Source: Flavobacterium agrisoli (GTDB lineage Bacteria > Bacteroidota > Bacteroidia > Flavobacteriales > Flavobacteriaceae). Taken from it: a DNA stretch of 64,000 nucleotides. Where the stretch lies: NCBI RefSeq assembly GCF_016522065.1, contig NZ_JAEHFV010000001.1:930001-994000 (forward strand). Direction: 5' to 3'. Shown here in pieces: positions 17,802 to 25,552 of this stretch; the first letter of the stretch is position 1, and every line of letters starts with the position of its first letter. The notes below the pieces were generated by a model, which was not told where the DNA came from, searched no databases, and saw nothing but the letters and a program-made list of their open reading frames with translations. The position numbers and the translations under genes are program-made.

Positions 17802-18470
17802 TTACCTAATATATGACTCGATTTGTGAGATTTTATCAAAATTCAATTCCGAAAAATGATTAATTTTCATATCTGCCAAACTCAAATCTTGCATTTTAGA
17901 ATGTTCACTATTGTAACCTATGCAAAAAATTCCAGCAGAATTCGCCGCTTTGATACCGTTAGTGCTGTCTTCTATCACAATGCAGTTTTCTTTCGGTGCA
18001 ACAGACAACGAAGCAGCATGTAAAAAAATAGCTGGATTGGGTTTAGATTGTGGAAAGTCCTCACCACTAACAATATGAGTAAAATAAGGATGCAAATTAA
18101 ATCGAGTAAAAACGCGATCTATAGTTACTTTTGAAGCTGATGAAGCCAAAATTAACTGCATACCGTTTTGATGCAAATCTTTAATTAAATCTTCCACACC
18201 TTCAAGCAAATACAAATCTTCTTTGGTGTCAAAAGCATCATTAAAAATCGTCCTTTTTCTTTGAATCAAATGCTCAACTTCAGGAACCAAGCTGAAGGTT
18301 TCTTTTAGTTTTTGAAATGTATTTCGAGTTGAAAATCCAGTAAAGGATGCATACATTTCATCATTTACTACAATTCCGAGCTCTTTAAATTGTTTGTGAT
18401 ACGCATAATAATGTACCGGTTCGGTATCTACAATTACGCCATCCATATCAAATATGACCGTTTTTATCAT
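17802..18470 (-). CDS. HAD hydrolase, beta-phosphoglucomutase-like
   Basis: A 222-residue HAD-superfamily enzyme with a small helical cap. Motif I is FDMDGVIVDTEP (about 6-17), motif II LASSAS (about 110), motif III a lysine in SKPNPAIF (about 148) and motif IV IEDSTNGIKAA (about 169). The cap and the EP after motif I match the beta-phosphoglucomutase/sugar phosphatase subgroup (PgmB, YniC, GPP). The exact sugar phosphate is unclear. Its stop is about 60 bases after the DUF2911 start, and it directly follows tcdA in the same direction (3 bases). Confidence 0.9.
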   Translation of the reverse strand: MIKTVIFDMDGVIVDTEPVHYYAYHKQFKELGIVVNDEMYASFTGFSTRNTFQKLKETFSLVPEVEHLIQRKRTIFNDAFDTKEDLYLLEGVEDLIKDLHQNGMQLILASSASKVTIDRVFTRFNLHPYFTHIVSGEDFPQSKPNPAIFLHAASLSVAPKENCIVIEDSTNGIKAANSAGIFCIGYNSEHSKMQDLSLADMKINHFSELNFDKISQIESYIR

Positions 18471-18473
18471 TGT

Positions 18474-19202
18474 TTATTTATTGTTTTTTTTAGCATTTAC
18501 AACAGTATTTATTACTGTTTCGGCGGCATGTAATCCAAAAAGGGCTGGCATGTAACTGTTCGTGCCGTAAAAAGATTTTTTATAGTTTTTGCCGTCGGTC
18601 ATTTTTAGACTGTTTTTGTCTGGTTTTTCGATTGAGAAAACCACTTTCAATTTATTGATTTTAACATCGCGTAATCGATGACGAATTGTTTTAGCAAAAG
18701 GACAATAGGCCGTTTTCGAAATATCACCTACTTTTACTTTTGAAGCCAGCATTTTACCGCCCGCTCCCATGCTACTGATAATTTTTACTTTTTTGCGTTT
18801 GGCTGCAATAATCAAATTTAATTTGGGGGTTACACTATCAATACAATCCAACACATAATCAAATTGATTGGTTACGATTTCGAAAGCGCGCTCGGGTGAT
18901 AAAAACTCTTGAATTCTGATTAAGTTTAATTCGGGATTAATATCCATCAAACGATCACCTACAATAGTAATTTTCGGCTGTCCCACGGTAGAATGCAAGG
19001 CGGGTAACTGACGGTTAATATTTGTAATATCAACTACATCACCATCTACAATAGTCATATTGCCAACTCCAGCTCTTGCCAAAAACTCGGCTGCAAAAGA
19101 GCCTACTCCACCCAAACCAACTACTAAAATATGGGCATTTTTTAAATTATCTAATCCTTCTTTTTTAAATAAAAGCTCGGCTCTCTCGGTCCACTCTGCC
19201 AT
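18474..19202 (-). CDS. tcdA: tRNA threonylcarbamoyladenosine dehydratase (TcdA)
   Basis: A 242-residue E1-like/ThiF-fold protein. The nucleotide site HILVVGLGGVGSFAAEFLARAG (about 24-45) and the N-terminal arginine-bearing NINRQLPALHSTVGQPK stretch define the family. Length and the C-terminal GTNSYMPALFGLHAAETVI match TcdA (YgdL/CsdL), which uses ATP to cyclise t6A37 of tRNA to ct6A, rather than the larger MoeB/ThiF. It acts in the cytoplasm. It lies in a cluster with tatD-like and HAD genes. Confidence 0.9.
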   Translation of the reverse strand: MAEWTERAELLFKKEGLDNLKNAHILVVGLGGVGSFAAEFLARAGVGNMTIVDGDVVDITNINRQLPALHSTVGQPKITIVGDRLMDINPELNLIRIQEFLSPERAFEIVTNQFDYVLDCIDSVTPKLNLIIAAKRKKVKIISSMGAGGKMLASKVKVGDISKTAYCPFAKTIRHRLRDVKINKLKVVFSIEKPDKNSLKMTDGKNYKKSFYGTNSYMPALFGLHAAETVINTVVNAKKNNK

Positions 19203-19212
19203 AATACTAATT

Positions 19213-19869
19213 TTATTTATTTGCTATTTTAAAGACTCTTTCAACGTTTTCGGCAATAGCTTGTTGCATTGCCAAAATGGGTATATTTTTAAATTTTGAT
19301 GCCAATTCATAAACCGATTCAATGCTTACATCCATCATATCGGTTTCTAAAAAAATACGATTTAAGGGAATTTCCTTAAAAACCGACTCTAATTTGGAGT
19401 TTTGTATTAAATTTTTACCAAACGACAAGTAAAAATCATTTTCTAATAATTGTTTGGCCGTTTGCTGGTTTTTCGAAAAACCGTGAACGACCATTGGCAC
19501 GCTTATTTTTAATTTTTTTTTGATGGCAATTATTTCCTGAAAAGCTGCCACACAATGAATAATAACCGGTTTTTGGAAACGTTCCGCTAAAAGTAATTGC
19601 TTTTCAAAAACAGTTTCTTGCAATTGTAAAGGGATTTGGATCTTTTTATCCAATCCACATTCTCCTATGGCTAAACAAGTTGGAGTTGTTAATTTTTCTT
19701 CTATTAGTTTTAAATCCGAATCAACTCTATTTTCTTGAATATACCACGGATGGATTCCAATAGAATAAGCGTCAAAACTCGCTTCAAACTCATGCGGACA
19801 TTGATTAACCAACTCTAAAACATCGTTTTGTTTCGTACTAGAATGTGTATGGAGATTGAAAAAAAGCAT
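19213..19869 (-). CDS. TatD-family metal-dependent hydrolase
   Basis: A 218-residue TIM-barrel amidohydrolase of the TatD group. The first metal site is read as LHTHS (about 6-10), then GIHPWYI, GECGLDKK (catalytic Glu, about 91-98), a metal His in VIIHCVAAF, another in MVVHGFSKN, and the final ETDMMD Asp. All key positions are present but the protein is some 40 residues shorter than E. coli TatD (about 260). Family members cleave DNA or act in quality control. It is coupled with DUF1684 (stop and start share a base). Confidence 0.88.
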   Translation of the reverse strand: MLFFNLHTHSSTKQNDVLELVNQCPHEFEASFDAYSIGIHPWYIQENRVDSDLKLIEEKLTTPTCLAIGECGLDKKIQIPLQLQETVFEKQLLLAERFQKPVIIHCVAAFQEIIAIKKKLKISVPMVVHGFSKNQQTAKQLLENDFYLSFGKNLIQNSKLESVFKEIPLNRIFLETDMMDVSIESVYELASKFKNIPILAMQQAIAENVERVFKIANK

Positions 19870-20471
19870 TAATCGTGGAATTTTTTAACACCCGCTTCAA
19901 TGGCTATATTCAAATCATTTTCCAAGGGTACAATCGGACACGAAAAATTAGGATTATAAGCACAATACGGATTATACGCTTGATTAAAATCGATTGTAAT
20001 TTGGTTGTTTTTAGGAATTTCCAAATCGATATAACGTCCGCCGATATAACTTTCTTTACCCGAAGTCAAATCCGAAAAAGGCAAAAACAAATGATTTTTA
20101 TATTCTTTTTTTTGAACCAATTCGAGATTTCGGTAAACATTCAATTGCATTTTTTTCCCTTTAATCGAAAAATAAACGGTTCCGTATTTAACATATTTTG
20201 GCTTTCTTGCTGTAGAAGTTTTCATTTCAAAAGGTTTTTCTCCTGTGGATTTCACCAATTTTGCAGTCACAAAATAGGCAGCCTGTATGGGAAAAAAATC
20301 GAGTGTTTTGAAATTTTTCAAGTCTTCTGGAAGTAGCGGACTTGTTTTAGCATTAGCAAATTCTGCATTTAATTTAGTCTGGAATTTTTGTGTAGCAGCC
20401 AAATTAAATTTAGATTGCGCTACACTAAATTGCATCAGAATCAAAAAAATAAGGAGGAAGCGTATTTTCAT
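19869..20471 (-). CDS. Secreted DUF1684 domain protein
   Basis: About 200 residues from the ATG at 20471; the longer frame begins at a TTG (20489). A signal peptide (1-18, ending SVAQ) is present. The DUF1684 signature is clear in the C-terminal half: IGGRYIDLEIP (about 150-160), DFNQAYNPYCAYNPNFSCP (about 168-186), and LNIAIEAGVKKF near the end. Cys residues in the NPYCAY...SCP pattern may bind metal or pair; that is inference. Function is unknown although the family is widespread. It starts a minus-strand run with tatD, tcdA and the HAD gene. Confidence 0.9.
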   Translation of the reverse strand: MKIRFLLIFLILMQFSVAQSKFNLAATQKFQTKLNAEFANAKTSPLLPEDLKNFKTLDFFPIQAAYFVTAKLVKSTGEKPFEMKTSTARKPKYVKYGTVYFSIKGKKMQLNVYRNLELVQKKEYKNHLFLPFSDLTSGKESYIGGRYIDLEIPKNNQITIDFNQAYNPYCAYNPNFSCPIVPLENDLNIAIEAGVKKFHD

Positions 20472-20518
20472 GGCTAAAACTTTTCGCAAAAATACTTAAA
20501 AGAAACAAAGCTACAAAC

Positions 20519-20547
20519 TTGTTATAATACAAACTTTTCTACCTTTG
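20519..20547 (+). promoter_or_regulatory. Promoter of the MFS transporter gene
   Basis: TTG at 20519-20521, an 18-base spacer and TACCTTTG at 20540-20547 fit the Bacteroidota consensus TTG-N17-23-TAnnTTTG. The ATG follows 20 bases later. Confidence 0.65.
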
Positions 20548-20566
20548 TTGATACATTTTTATCACA

Positions 20567-21766
20567 ATGCTTACATCAGCTTTTCAACGTTATCTAAATA
20601 ATTTTCGCGGCTTTACAAAAGAAATCTGGATATTAACTTTGATCACTTTTATCAATCGTGCAGGCACTATGGTACTGCCATTTTTATCCAAATATTTAAA
20701 AGAAGACTTGCATTTTTCGTACAACCAAGTCGGTTGGATTATGGTTTGTTTCGGTTTTGGATCCATGTTAGGTTCATGGCTTGGTGGTAAATTATCCGAT
20801 AAAATCGGATTTTATAAAATTATGATTTTCAGCTTATTCACAAGCGGATTATCATTATTTGCATTGCAATTTGTTACTTCATTTTGGGGATTATGCCTCG
20901 GGATGTTTTTGATTATGGTATTAGCCGATATGTTTAGACCCGCCATGTTTGTCTCATTAGGCGCCTATGCCAAACCCGAAAACCGAACACGAGCACTAAC
21001 TTTGGTTCGTTTGGCTGTGAATTTAGGCTTTGCAGCAGGTCCTGCGCTTGGTGGTTTAATAATTATGAATATTGGCTACAGTGGCCTTTTTTGGGTAGAT
21101 GGGACTTCGTGTATTCTAGCAATTTCGATTTTCGCTTTGTTAGTTAAAGAAAAGAAAAAATCAGAATTTGATAATTCAGATAAAGAAATATCCAATTCCG
21201 ATTCGGTTTTTAAAGACCGAATTTTTTGGGTTTTCTTGTTTGTAAGTTTTGCTACAGCTATGATTTTCTTCCAATTGTTTACCTCATTACCGCTTTATCA
21301 TAACGAAAAATTTGGCTTAACCGAGTTTCAAACTGGGCTTTTAATGACATTGAACGGATTACTAATTTTTACATTTGAAATGCCTATTGTAGGCTTTTTA
21401 GTTCGTAAAGAAATTCCAAAAATTAAAATCCTAATTTGGGGTTCTTTTTTAATGGCTATAAGTTTTTATTTTCTTCTCCTTAATACTTGGGTCGGCATGC
21501 TGGTTATCGCTATGATTGTCATTTCTTTTGGTGAAATTATGGCTTTTCCCTTTGCAAACGCCTTTGCTCTAAGCCGTGCTTCAAAAGGGCAAGAAGGTCG
21601 GTATATGGCTTTATATACCATGAGTTTTAGTTTGGCACATATTATTAGCTCCAAATTAGGTTTCGAAATTATTGGCAATTGGGGCTATCAAATTAATTGG
21701 TTTATTATGGGTACACTTGGGCTTTCGGCTGTAGCTTGTTGTCTTTGGATACAAAAAAGATTATAA
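20567..21766 (+). CDS. Major facilitator superfamily transporter
   Basis: A 399-residue inner membrane protein with twelve hydrophobic helices in two halves. The MFS loop signature GSWLGGKLSDKIGFYK (about 68-83) lies between helices 2 and 3, and the drug-exporter-like FRPAMFVSLGAYAKPENRTRALTLVRLAVNLGFAAGPALGG region (about 124-164) resembles motif C of antiporters. This suggests a proton-coupled drug or metabolite exporter similar to YdeE/MdtH, but the substrate is unknown. It has its own promoter and no partner gene. Confidence 0.9.
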   Translation: MLTSAFQRYLNNFRGFTKEIWILTLITFINRAGTMVLPFLSKYLKEDLHFSYNQVGWIMVCFGFGSMLGSWLGGKLSDKIGFYKIMIFSLFTSGLSLFALQFVTSFWGLCLGMFLIMVLADMFRPAMFVSLGAYAKPENRTRALTLVRLAVNLGFAAGPALGGLIIMNIGYSGLFWVDGTSCILAISIFALLVKEKKKSEFDNSDKEISNSDSVFKDRIFWVFLFVSFATAMIFFQLFTSLPLYHNEKFGLTEFQTGLLMTLNGLLIFTFEMPIVGFLVRKEIPKIKILIWGSFLMAISFYFLLLNTWVGMLVIAMIVISFGEIMAFPFANAFALSRASKGQEGRYMALYTMSFSLAHIISSKLGFEIIGNWGYQINWFIMGTLGLSAVACCLWIQKRL

Positions 21767-22032
21767 AACGGATTTATTCTCCTCTTAATTATTTTTGTTT
21801 AAAAATCTTTATCACATTAGTAACAACACTATTAAAATATGCATTATATTCATTTTTACAATCGATATGAATTTTTTAAATAAACTATCTTCTGAAAAAT
21901 TACCGTAATTCTACTTTTAATATAAAACACGAATTAATAGTTTAACTTCCAAAAAACTACAATTAAGCAATATAAACCTTAAAAAAAGAGAAATTAATAA
22001 TTTTACAAAAAAAAACTTACTCTAAATTTACT

Positions 22033-22059
22033 TTTGTATTTGTTTTTTATATAAGTTTG
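22033..22059 (+). promoter_or_regulatory. Candidate promoter of the PL9 gene
   Basis: TTTG at 22033-22036 and TAAGTTTG at 22052-22059 fit the two Bacteroidota elements, though the spacer of 15 is shorter than the usual 17-23. The leader to the ATG at 22147 would be about 80 bases. Confidence 0.45.
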
Positions 22060-22071
22060 AGTAATCGATTG

Positions 22072-22090
22072 CATACTGATTATCAGTATG
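22072..22090 (+). promoter_or_regulatory. Perfect inverted repeat in the 5' leader
   Basis: CATACTGA and TCAGTATG form a perfect 8-base dyad around three bases, just after the predicted transcription start. It could be a regulator operator or an RNA hairpin. Confidence 0.45.
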
Positions 22091-22146
22091 TTAAAAAAAG
22101 ACCTTTTTTTAACAAATCAACTTTTAACCTATTAATTAATTTATGT

Positions 22147-23049
22147 ATGAAAACAAATCTTAAGCTACTTTTAGCTATGGCAACTATCGGTTTCGCTTCT
22201 TGCGACACTAGTGATTCGGCTATTTTGGAAACAGAAAACAGCGTTAACAACACCCAAACTACCATTGAGAATTCCAATTTAACCGCAAAAAATACAACAG
22301 TCACATCAGAATCAGCGCTTCGTTCCGCAATTTCTAATGCCGTTGCAGGTGATATAATAACCATAAGTGGCACAATTAATTTAACCAAAACATTAGAATT
22401 AGCAAAAAGCGGTACATCCTCGTCGAAAATTAATTTTACAGGAGGAACTTTAAATTGCTCTGGATTACCTTCAGGAAGTTGGGGCGTAAAAGTAAATGGC
22501 AGTTATTGGAATATTACCAACATGACTATTAAAAATGCTCCCGATTGTGGCATTGTATTTCAGGCCGGTGGCTATAATTATGTTTATAATGTAACTACTT
22601 CCAATAATGGCGATTCAGGCTTGCAAATTTATAATGGCTCGCATGACAATTTTATTTACAAATGCAAATCAAATGACAACTATGATGCAGCCAATGGCGG
22701 CGAAAATGCCGATGGTTATGCTTGTAAATTATCAGCAGGAAAAAATAATGTTTTTGATGGTTGCGTTGCCAATCACAATTCTGATGACGGCTGGGATTTA
22801 TATGGTCAACCGTATACAGTTACCATTAGAAACTGTACTGCAAGCAACAACGGATTTGGCTCAAATGGTGACGGAAATGGATTTAAATTGGGAAGTGCAA
22901 ATCAAAATGTTGCCCATACAGTTACAAATAATACCGCCACAAAAAATTTAGCTTGGGGCTATGATGGTAACGGCAATACAGGACATATCACAATTACCGG
23001 AAGCGGAGGTTCAGGAAATGGAAAAGGACTTTTTGCCCGTTTATACTAA
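22147..23049 (+). CDS. PL9-type pectate lyase lipoprotein, right-handed beta-helix
   Basis: A 300-residue lipoprotein: residues 1-18 are a signal peptide and Cys19 (GFASC) is the lipid anchor. Residues about 55-300 are a right-handed parallel beta helix. The PL9 signature is strong: ENADGY with Asp189, NSDDGWDLY with Asp213, Asp214 and Asp217, and NGFKLG with Lys247. In Erwinia PelL these correspond to the calcium ligands Asp209, 233, 234, 237 and catalytic Lys273, and the Asp spacing is the same. It would cleave polygalacturonate by beta-elimination at the cell surface. It is shorter than most PL9 enzymes. The start at 22147 is chosen over the longer frame since it begins the signal peptide. 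No polysaccharide utilisation genes adjoin it. Confidence 0.85.
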   Translation: MKTNLKLLLAMATIGFASCDTSDSAILETENSVNNTQTTIENSNLTAKNTTVTSESALRSAISNAVAGDIITISGTINLTKTLELAKSGTSSSKINFTGGTLNCSGLPSGSWGVKVNGSYWNITNMTIKNAPDCGIVFQAGGYNYVYNVTTSNNGDSGLQIYNGSHDNFIYKCKSNDNYDAANGGENADGYACKLSAGKNNVFDGCVANHNSDDGWDLYGQPYTVTIRNCTASNNGFGSNGDGNGFKLGSANQNVAHTVTNNTATKNLAWGYDGNGNTGHITITGSGGSGNGKGLFARLY

Positions 23050-23076
23050 ATTTCAATCTTACATATTATACGTTTT

Positions 23077-23108
23077 AAACTGCCGCTTTTGTGGCAGTTT
23101 TTTTTATT
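23077..23108 (+). terminator. Terminator of the PL9 gene
   Basis: Stem AAACTGCC / GGCAGTTT around GCTTTTGT followed by eight or more T. Confidence 0.88.
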
Positions 23109-23121
23109 TTATGAAAAGAAG

Positions 23122-23195
23122 TACTTTCAAAACTTAAAAAATAGTTAAAAAACTAAAAAGCTAGTTATTCAACTAAAAAAATAGTTGTAAGTTTG
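23122..23195 (+). promoter_or_regulatory. blaI operator array with 20-bp period and -7 element
   Basis: TAGTT occurs at 23142, 23162 and 23182, exactly 20 bases apart, and AACTA at 23151 and 23171, also 20 apart, giving TAGTT-N4-AACTA dyads in tandem. One-mismatch versions extend the array upstream in phase (TACTT at 23122, AACTT at 23131). The last half-site abuts the -7 element TAAGTTTG (23188-23195), 17 bases before the blaI ATG. This is the expected layout for repression by the BlaI product. Confidence 0.7.
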
Positions 23196-23212
23196 AATCA
23201 AAGAAAAACAAA

Positions 23213-23575
23213 ATGCAAAAGTTAACAAATAAAGAAGAAGAAATTATGCACATTTTATGGAAGCTCAAAAAAGCTTTTGTAAAAGAAATTCAGGCCGAAA
23301 TAACGGAAGATCAACCACATTACAACACCTTATCAACGATTGTTCGGAATTTGGAAGAGAAAAAATACGTAGACCACCAAGCTTTTGGAAACACACATCA
23401 ATATTTTCCGATTGTCACCTTAGAGGAATATCGCAAAAAATTCATGAATACGGCTATTGAAAACTACTTCAATAATTCGTATAAAAACATGGTTTCTTTT
23501 TTTGCAAAAGAAGAAAAAATATCGGCCAATGAATTACGCGAAATCTTAGAAATGATCGAAAACAAAAAAGACTAA
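23213..23575 (+). CDS. BlaI/MecI/CopY-family repressor
   Basis: A 120-residue winged-helix regulator. The N-terminal LTNKEEEIMHILWKLKKAFVKEI and the recognition helix region YNTLSTIVRNLEEKKYV (about 39-55) match BlaI/MecI. The C-terminal half (about 75-118) is the helical dimer domain that is cut when the BlaR1-type protease is activated. It should bind the repeated dyads just upstream and so repress itself and the next gene, which starts three bases after its stop. The real ligand is unlikely to be penicillin here, as no beta-lactamase gene is nearby. Confidence 0.93.
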   Translation: MQKLTNKEEEIMHILWKLKKAFVKEIQAEITEDQPHYNTLSTIVRNLEEKKYVDHQAFGNTHQYFPIVTLEEYRKKFMNTAIENYFNNSYKNMVSFFAKEEKISANELREILEMIENKKD

Positions 23576-23578
23576 ACC

Positions 23579-25330
23579 ATGGAAACCATAACCCTCTACC
23601 TTTTAAAAAGCGCGGCGCTATTCACTCTATTTTATCTAACTTATGTGAGTTTGCTCCGAAAAGAAACGTTTTTTAAAGCCAATAGATGGTTTTTATTATC
23701 GGGTTTGTTAACGGCTGTCCTTTTACCTTTTGTAACCTTTACCAAAACAATTTGGGTTAATCCTTCCCCAGCTGTTTCAATGGATAATACTGTCCTTTCA
23801 ATACCAAATGAATCAGTTGAAATAAATTGGACAGAAGCGTATCTTTTTCCTGCTCTGTTATTGACTTATGGCTTAGTAGTCATTTTTCTCTTAATAAAAT
23901 TAGCACGTGAATTCTATAGTCTCCGACAACTTTTTAAAAACAAAACTATTCAGCGTCAGGGCAAATTTAAGTTTATTAACACCTCTGAAAATATTGCCCC
24001 TTTTTCTTTTTTTGATTTTATCGTGTACAATTCCAATCTCTACAATGAAATTGAATTGCACAGTATAATAGAACACGAAAAAATTCATTCCGAGCAAAAA
24101 CACACTATTGATGTTTTAATTTCTCGGTTGTTTTGTATTCTTTTTTGGTTCAATCCCATCATTTGGTTATACAAAAAAGCAATCATTCAAAATTTAGAAT
24201 TTATTGCCGATAACGATGCTACTAAAAAAATTGCCGACAAAAAAGCTTATCAATACACGCTTTTAAAAATAACAACACACCAAAATTGTGTTGCCATCAC
24301 CAATCATTTTTATCAATCATTAATCAAAAAACGAATTGTCATGTTAAACAAAAATCAATCAAAAAAGCAAAATTACCTAAAGTACACACTAGTAATTCCA
24401 GCTCTAATTGCCTTTATGCTGCTTTTTCAAGTAGAAGTAATTGCGCAAGAAAAAGCTGTAACTGAAAACAAATCAGTTTCAAAAACAAACGACGAACACA
24501 ATCAGGGTATTTTTACAATCAATAAAAATACTTCAGAAAACCAATTAAAATACATTTCTTCTAAACTAAAAGAAGATTACAATGTTTCGGCAAAATTTTC
24601 GGATACGAAACGAAATGAAACCAATGAATTAACTGCTATAAAAGTCGATTTAAAAAAAGGCAAAGAAGTTAATAAAGTCATGCAAACGAAAAGCAGTGAA
24701 CCTATCAAAAATTTCCAAATTTTGGTAAATAAAGACGAGAATGGTGCTTTTAAATTAGACCTTCAAACGATGCCTGAAGTAGCAAAAACGAAAACCATTA
24801 AAATCGTTACAACCAAAACAAAAAATGATAGTGTCACTAAAAAAGAAATTTTTATCAACGGTGAAAAGGTAACAGAACAAGAAATGAACGAACTCGATCC
24901 GCAATTAATTGAATCGATTAATGTAATTAGAAATTCAGATAAACCAAGTATTAATATTTATACTAAAGGTAATTACGGTTCAACTGATTCAAATAAAAAA
25001 ATATTTCGAGTTAAAACCATCCAACAAAATGGCAGCAATTTCCCTACACCTCCGGTTCCTCCTACTGCTCCAAAAATGGTAATTAAAACTCCAGCTATTC
25101 CGGAAGCACCACAAGCCCCTAAAAAAATGCCAAATGAAAGCAATCAAAATGAATGGCTGAATTTTGAAAAGAAAATGGAGCAATATGAAGCACAATTGAA
25201 AAAAATCGAACCAGACATGTCGCAATTTGAACTTCAAATGAAAAAATATGAAGAAAAAATGAAATTATATGAGAAAAAAATGGAAGAATACGGCAAGAAG
25301 ATTGAGGCCTATTATTCTAAAACAAAATAA
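23579..25330 (+). CDS. BlaR1-family M56 metallopeptidase, atypical C-terminus
   Basis: A 583-residue membrane protease paired with the repressor. Hydrophobic helices lie at about 5-22, 35-55, 87-108 and 270-290. The M56 zinc motif EHEKIH (about 161-166) is followed by FWFNPIIWLYKKAI and the downstream ENLEF-like IQNLEFIADNDA, where a Glu completes the site. There is no penicillin-binding domain. Instead the periplasmic part has a stretch INGEKVTEQEMNEL...ESINVI (about 422-450) that resembles TonB receptor plug turns, a Pro-rich linker (about 490-515), and a Lys/Glu-rich coiled-coil tail (about 520-583). It presumably senses an envelope signal and cuts the repressor; the signal is unknown. Confidence 0.88.
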   Translation: METITLYLLKSAALFTLFYLTYVSLLRKETFFKANRWFLLSGLLTAVLLPFVTFTKTIWVNPSPAVSMDNTVLSIPNESVEINWTEAYLFPALLLTYGLVVIFLLIKLAREFYSLRQLFKNKTIQRQGKFKFINTSENIAPFSFFDFIVYNSNLYNEIELHSIIEHEKIHSEQKHTIDVLISRLFCILFWFNPIIWLYKKAIIQNLEFIADNDATKKIADKKAYQYTLLKITTHQNCVAITNHFYQSLIKKRIVMLNKNQSKKQNYLKYTLVIPALIAFMLLFQVEVIAQEKAVTENKSVSKTNDEHNQGIFTINKNTSENQLKYISSKLKEDYNVSAKFSDTKRNETNELTAIKVDLKKGKEVNKVMQTKSSEPIKNFQILVNKDENGAFKLDLQTMPEVAKTKTIKIVTTKTKNDSVTKKEIFINGEKVTEQEMNELDPQLIESINVIRNSDKPSINIYTKGNYGSTDSNKKIFRVKTIQQNGSNFPTPPVPPTAPKMVIKTPAIPEAPQAPKKMPNESNQNEWLNFEKKMEQYEAQLKKIEPDMSQFELQMKKYEEKMKLYEKKMEEYGKKIEAYYSKTK

Positions 25331-25332
25331 CT

Positions 25333-25340
25333 TATATTTG
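25333..25340 (+). promoter_or_regulatory. -7 element before the small gene at 25362
   Basis: TATATTTG, a full match to TAnnTTTG, starts two bases after the BlaR1 stop and lies 21 bases before the small ORF ATG. No convincing TTG is at the right distance. Confidence 0.45.
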
Positions 25341-25361
25341 TAGGAAACAAACTCAATAAGA

Positions 25362-25505
25362 ATGTTCAAAATCCTAGCCAAAATAAACAAATTACTACTA
25401 CCGAGTTTCACCAAACAAGGCTTAGACCTAGCCAAGGCTAAAAAATGGCAATTAGCTTTGATTGGCTATCGGTTTTATGTAACCAAAAAGGCGTTAGACT
25501 CCTAA
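25362..25505 (+). CDS. 47-residue basic protein (conserved-looking flavobacterial small ORF)
   Basis: The frame from ATG 25362 to TAA 25505 encodes a 47-residue protein starting MFKILAKINKLLLPSFTKQG and ending with a KKWQLALIGYRFYVTKKALDS-type stretch. It has 10 Lys/Arg, two short amphipathic halves and no signal peptide. It sits between its own -7 element and a strong terminator, so it would be a single short transcript. I recall similar short flavobacterial ORFs carrying an SsrA-binding label in databases, but SmpB is about 150 residues and nothing here supports that name. Function unknown. Confidence 0.7.
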   Translation: MFKILAKINKLLLPSFTKQGLDLAKAKKWQLALIGYRFYVTKKALDS

Positions 25506-25552
25506 AAAAAATCTCACAAACACTCCTATATTGTTTGTGAGATTTTTTTATT
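25506..25552. terminator. Strong bidirectional terminator
   Basis: Arms AAAATCTCACAAAC (from 25509) and GTTTGTGAGATTTT (from 25531) enclose an 11-base loop, with A run before and T run after. It serves the small gene on plus and the helicase on minus, and overlaps the last codons of the helicase. Confidence 0.88.

Larger units (their letters stand above)
21767..22146 (+). other. 380-bp intergenic stretch before the pectate lyase gene
   Basis: No gene is supported here. It is very AT-rich with several A tracts. The only features seen are the promoter-like element at 22033-22059 and the hairpin at 22072-22090. No terminator for the upstream MFS gene is evident. Confidence 0.6.

Noticed and set aside
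21767..22032. Possible small genes in the 266-base AT-rich space before the lyase promoter
   Set aside because: The longest frames are about a dozen codons, with no start context or terminator.
22607..22951. 114-residue plus-strand frame inside the PL9 gene
   Set aside because: It is a frame-shifted shadow of the lyase; the lyase frame keeps all catalytic residues.
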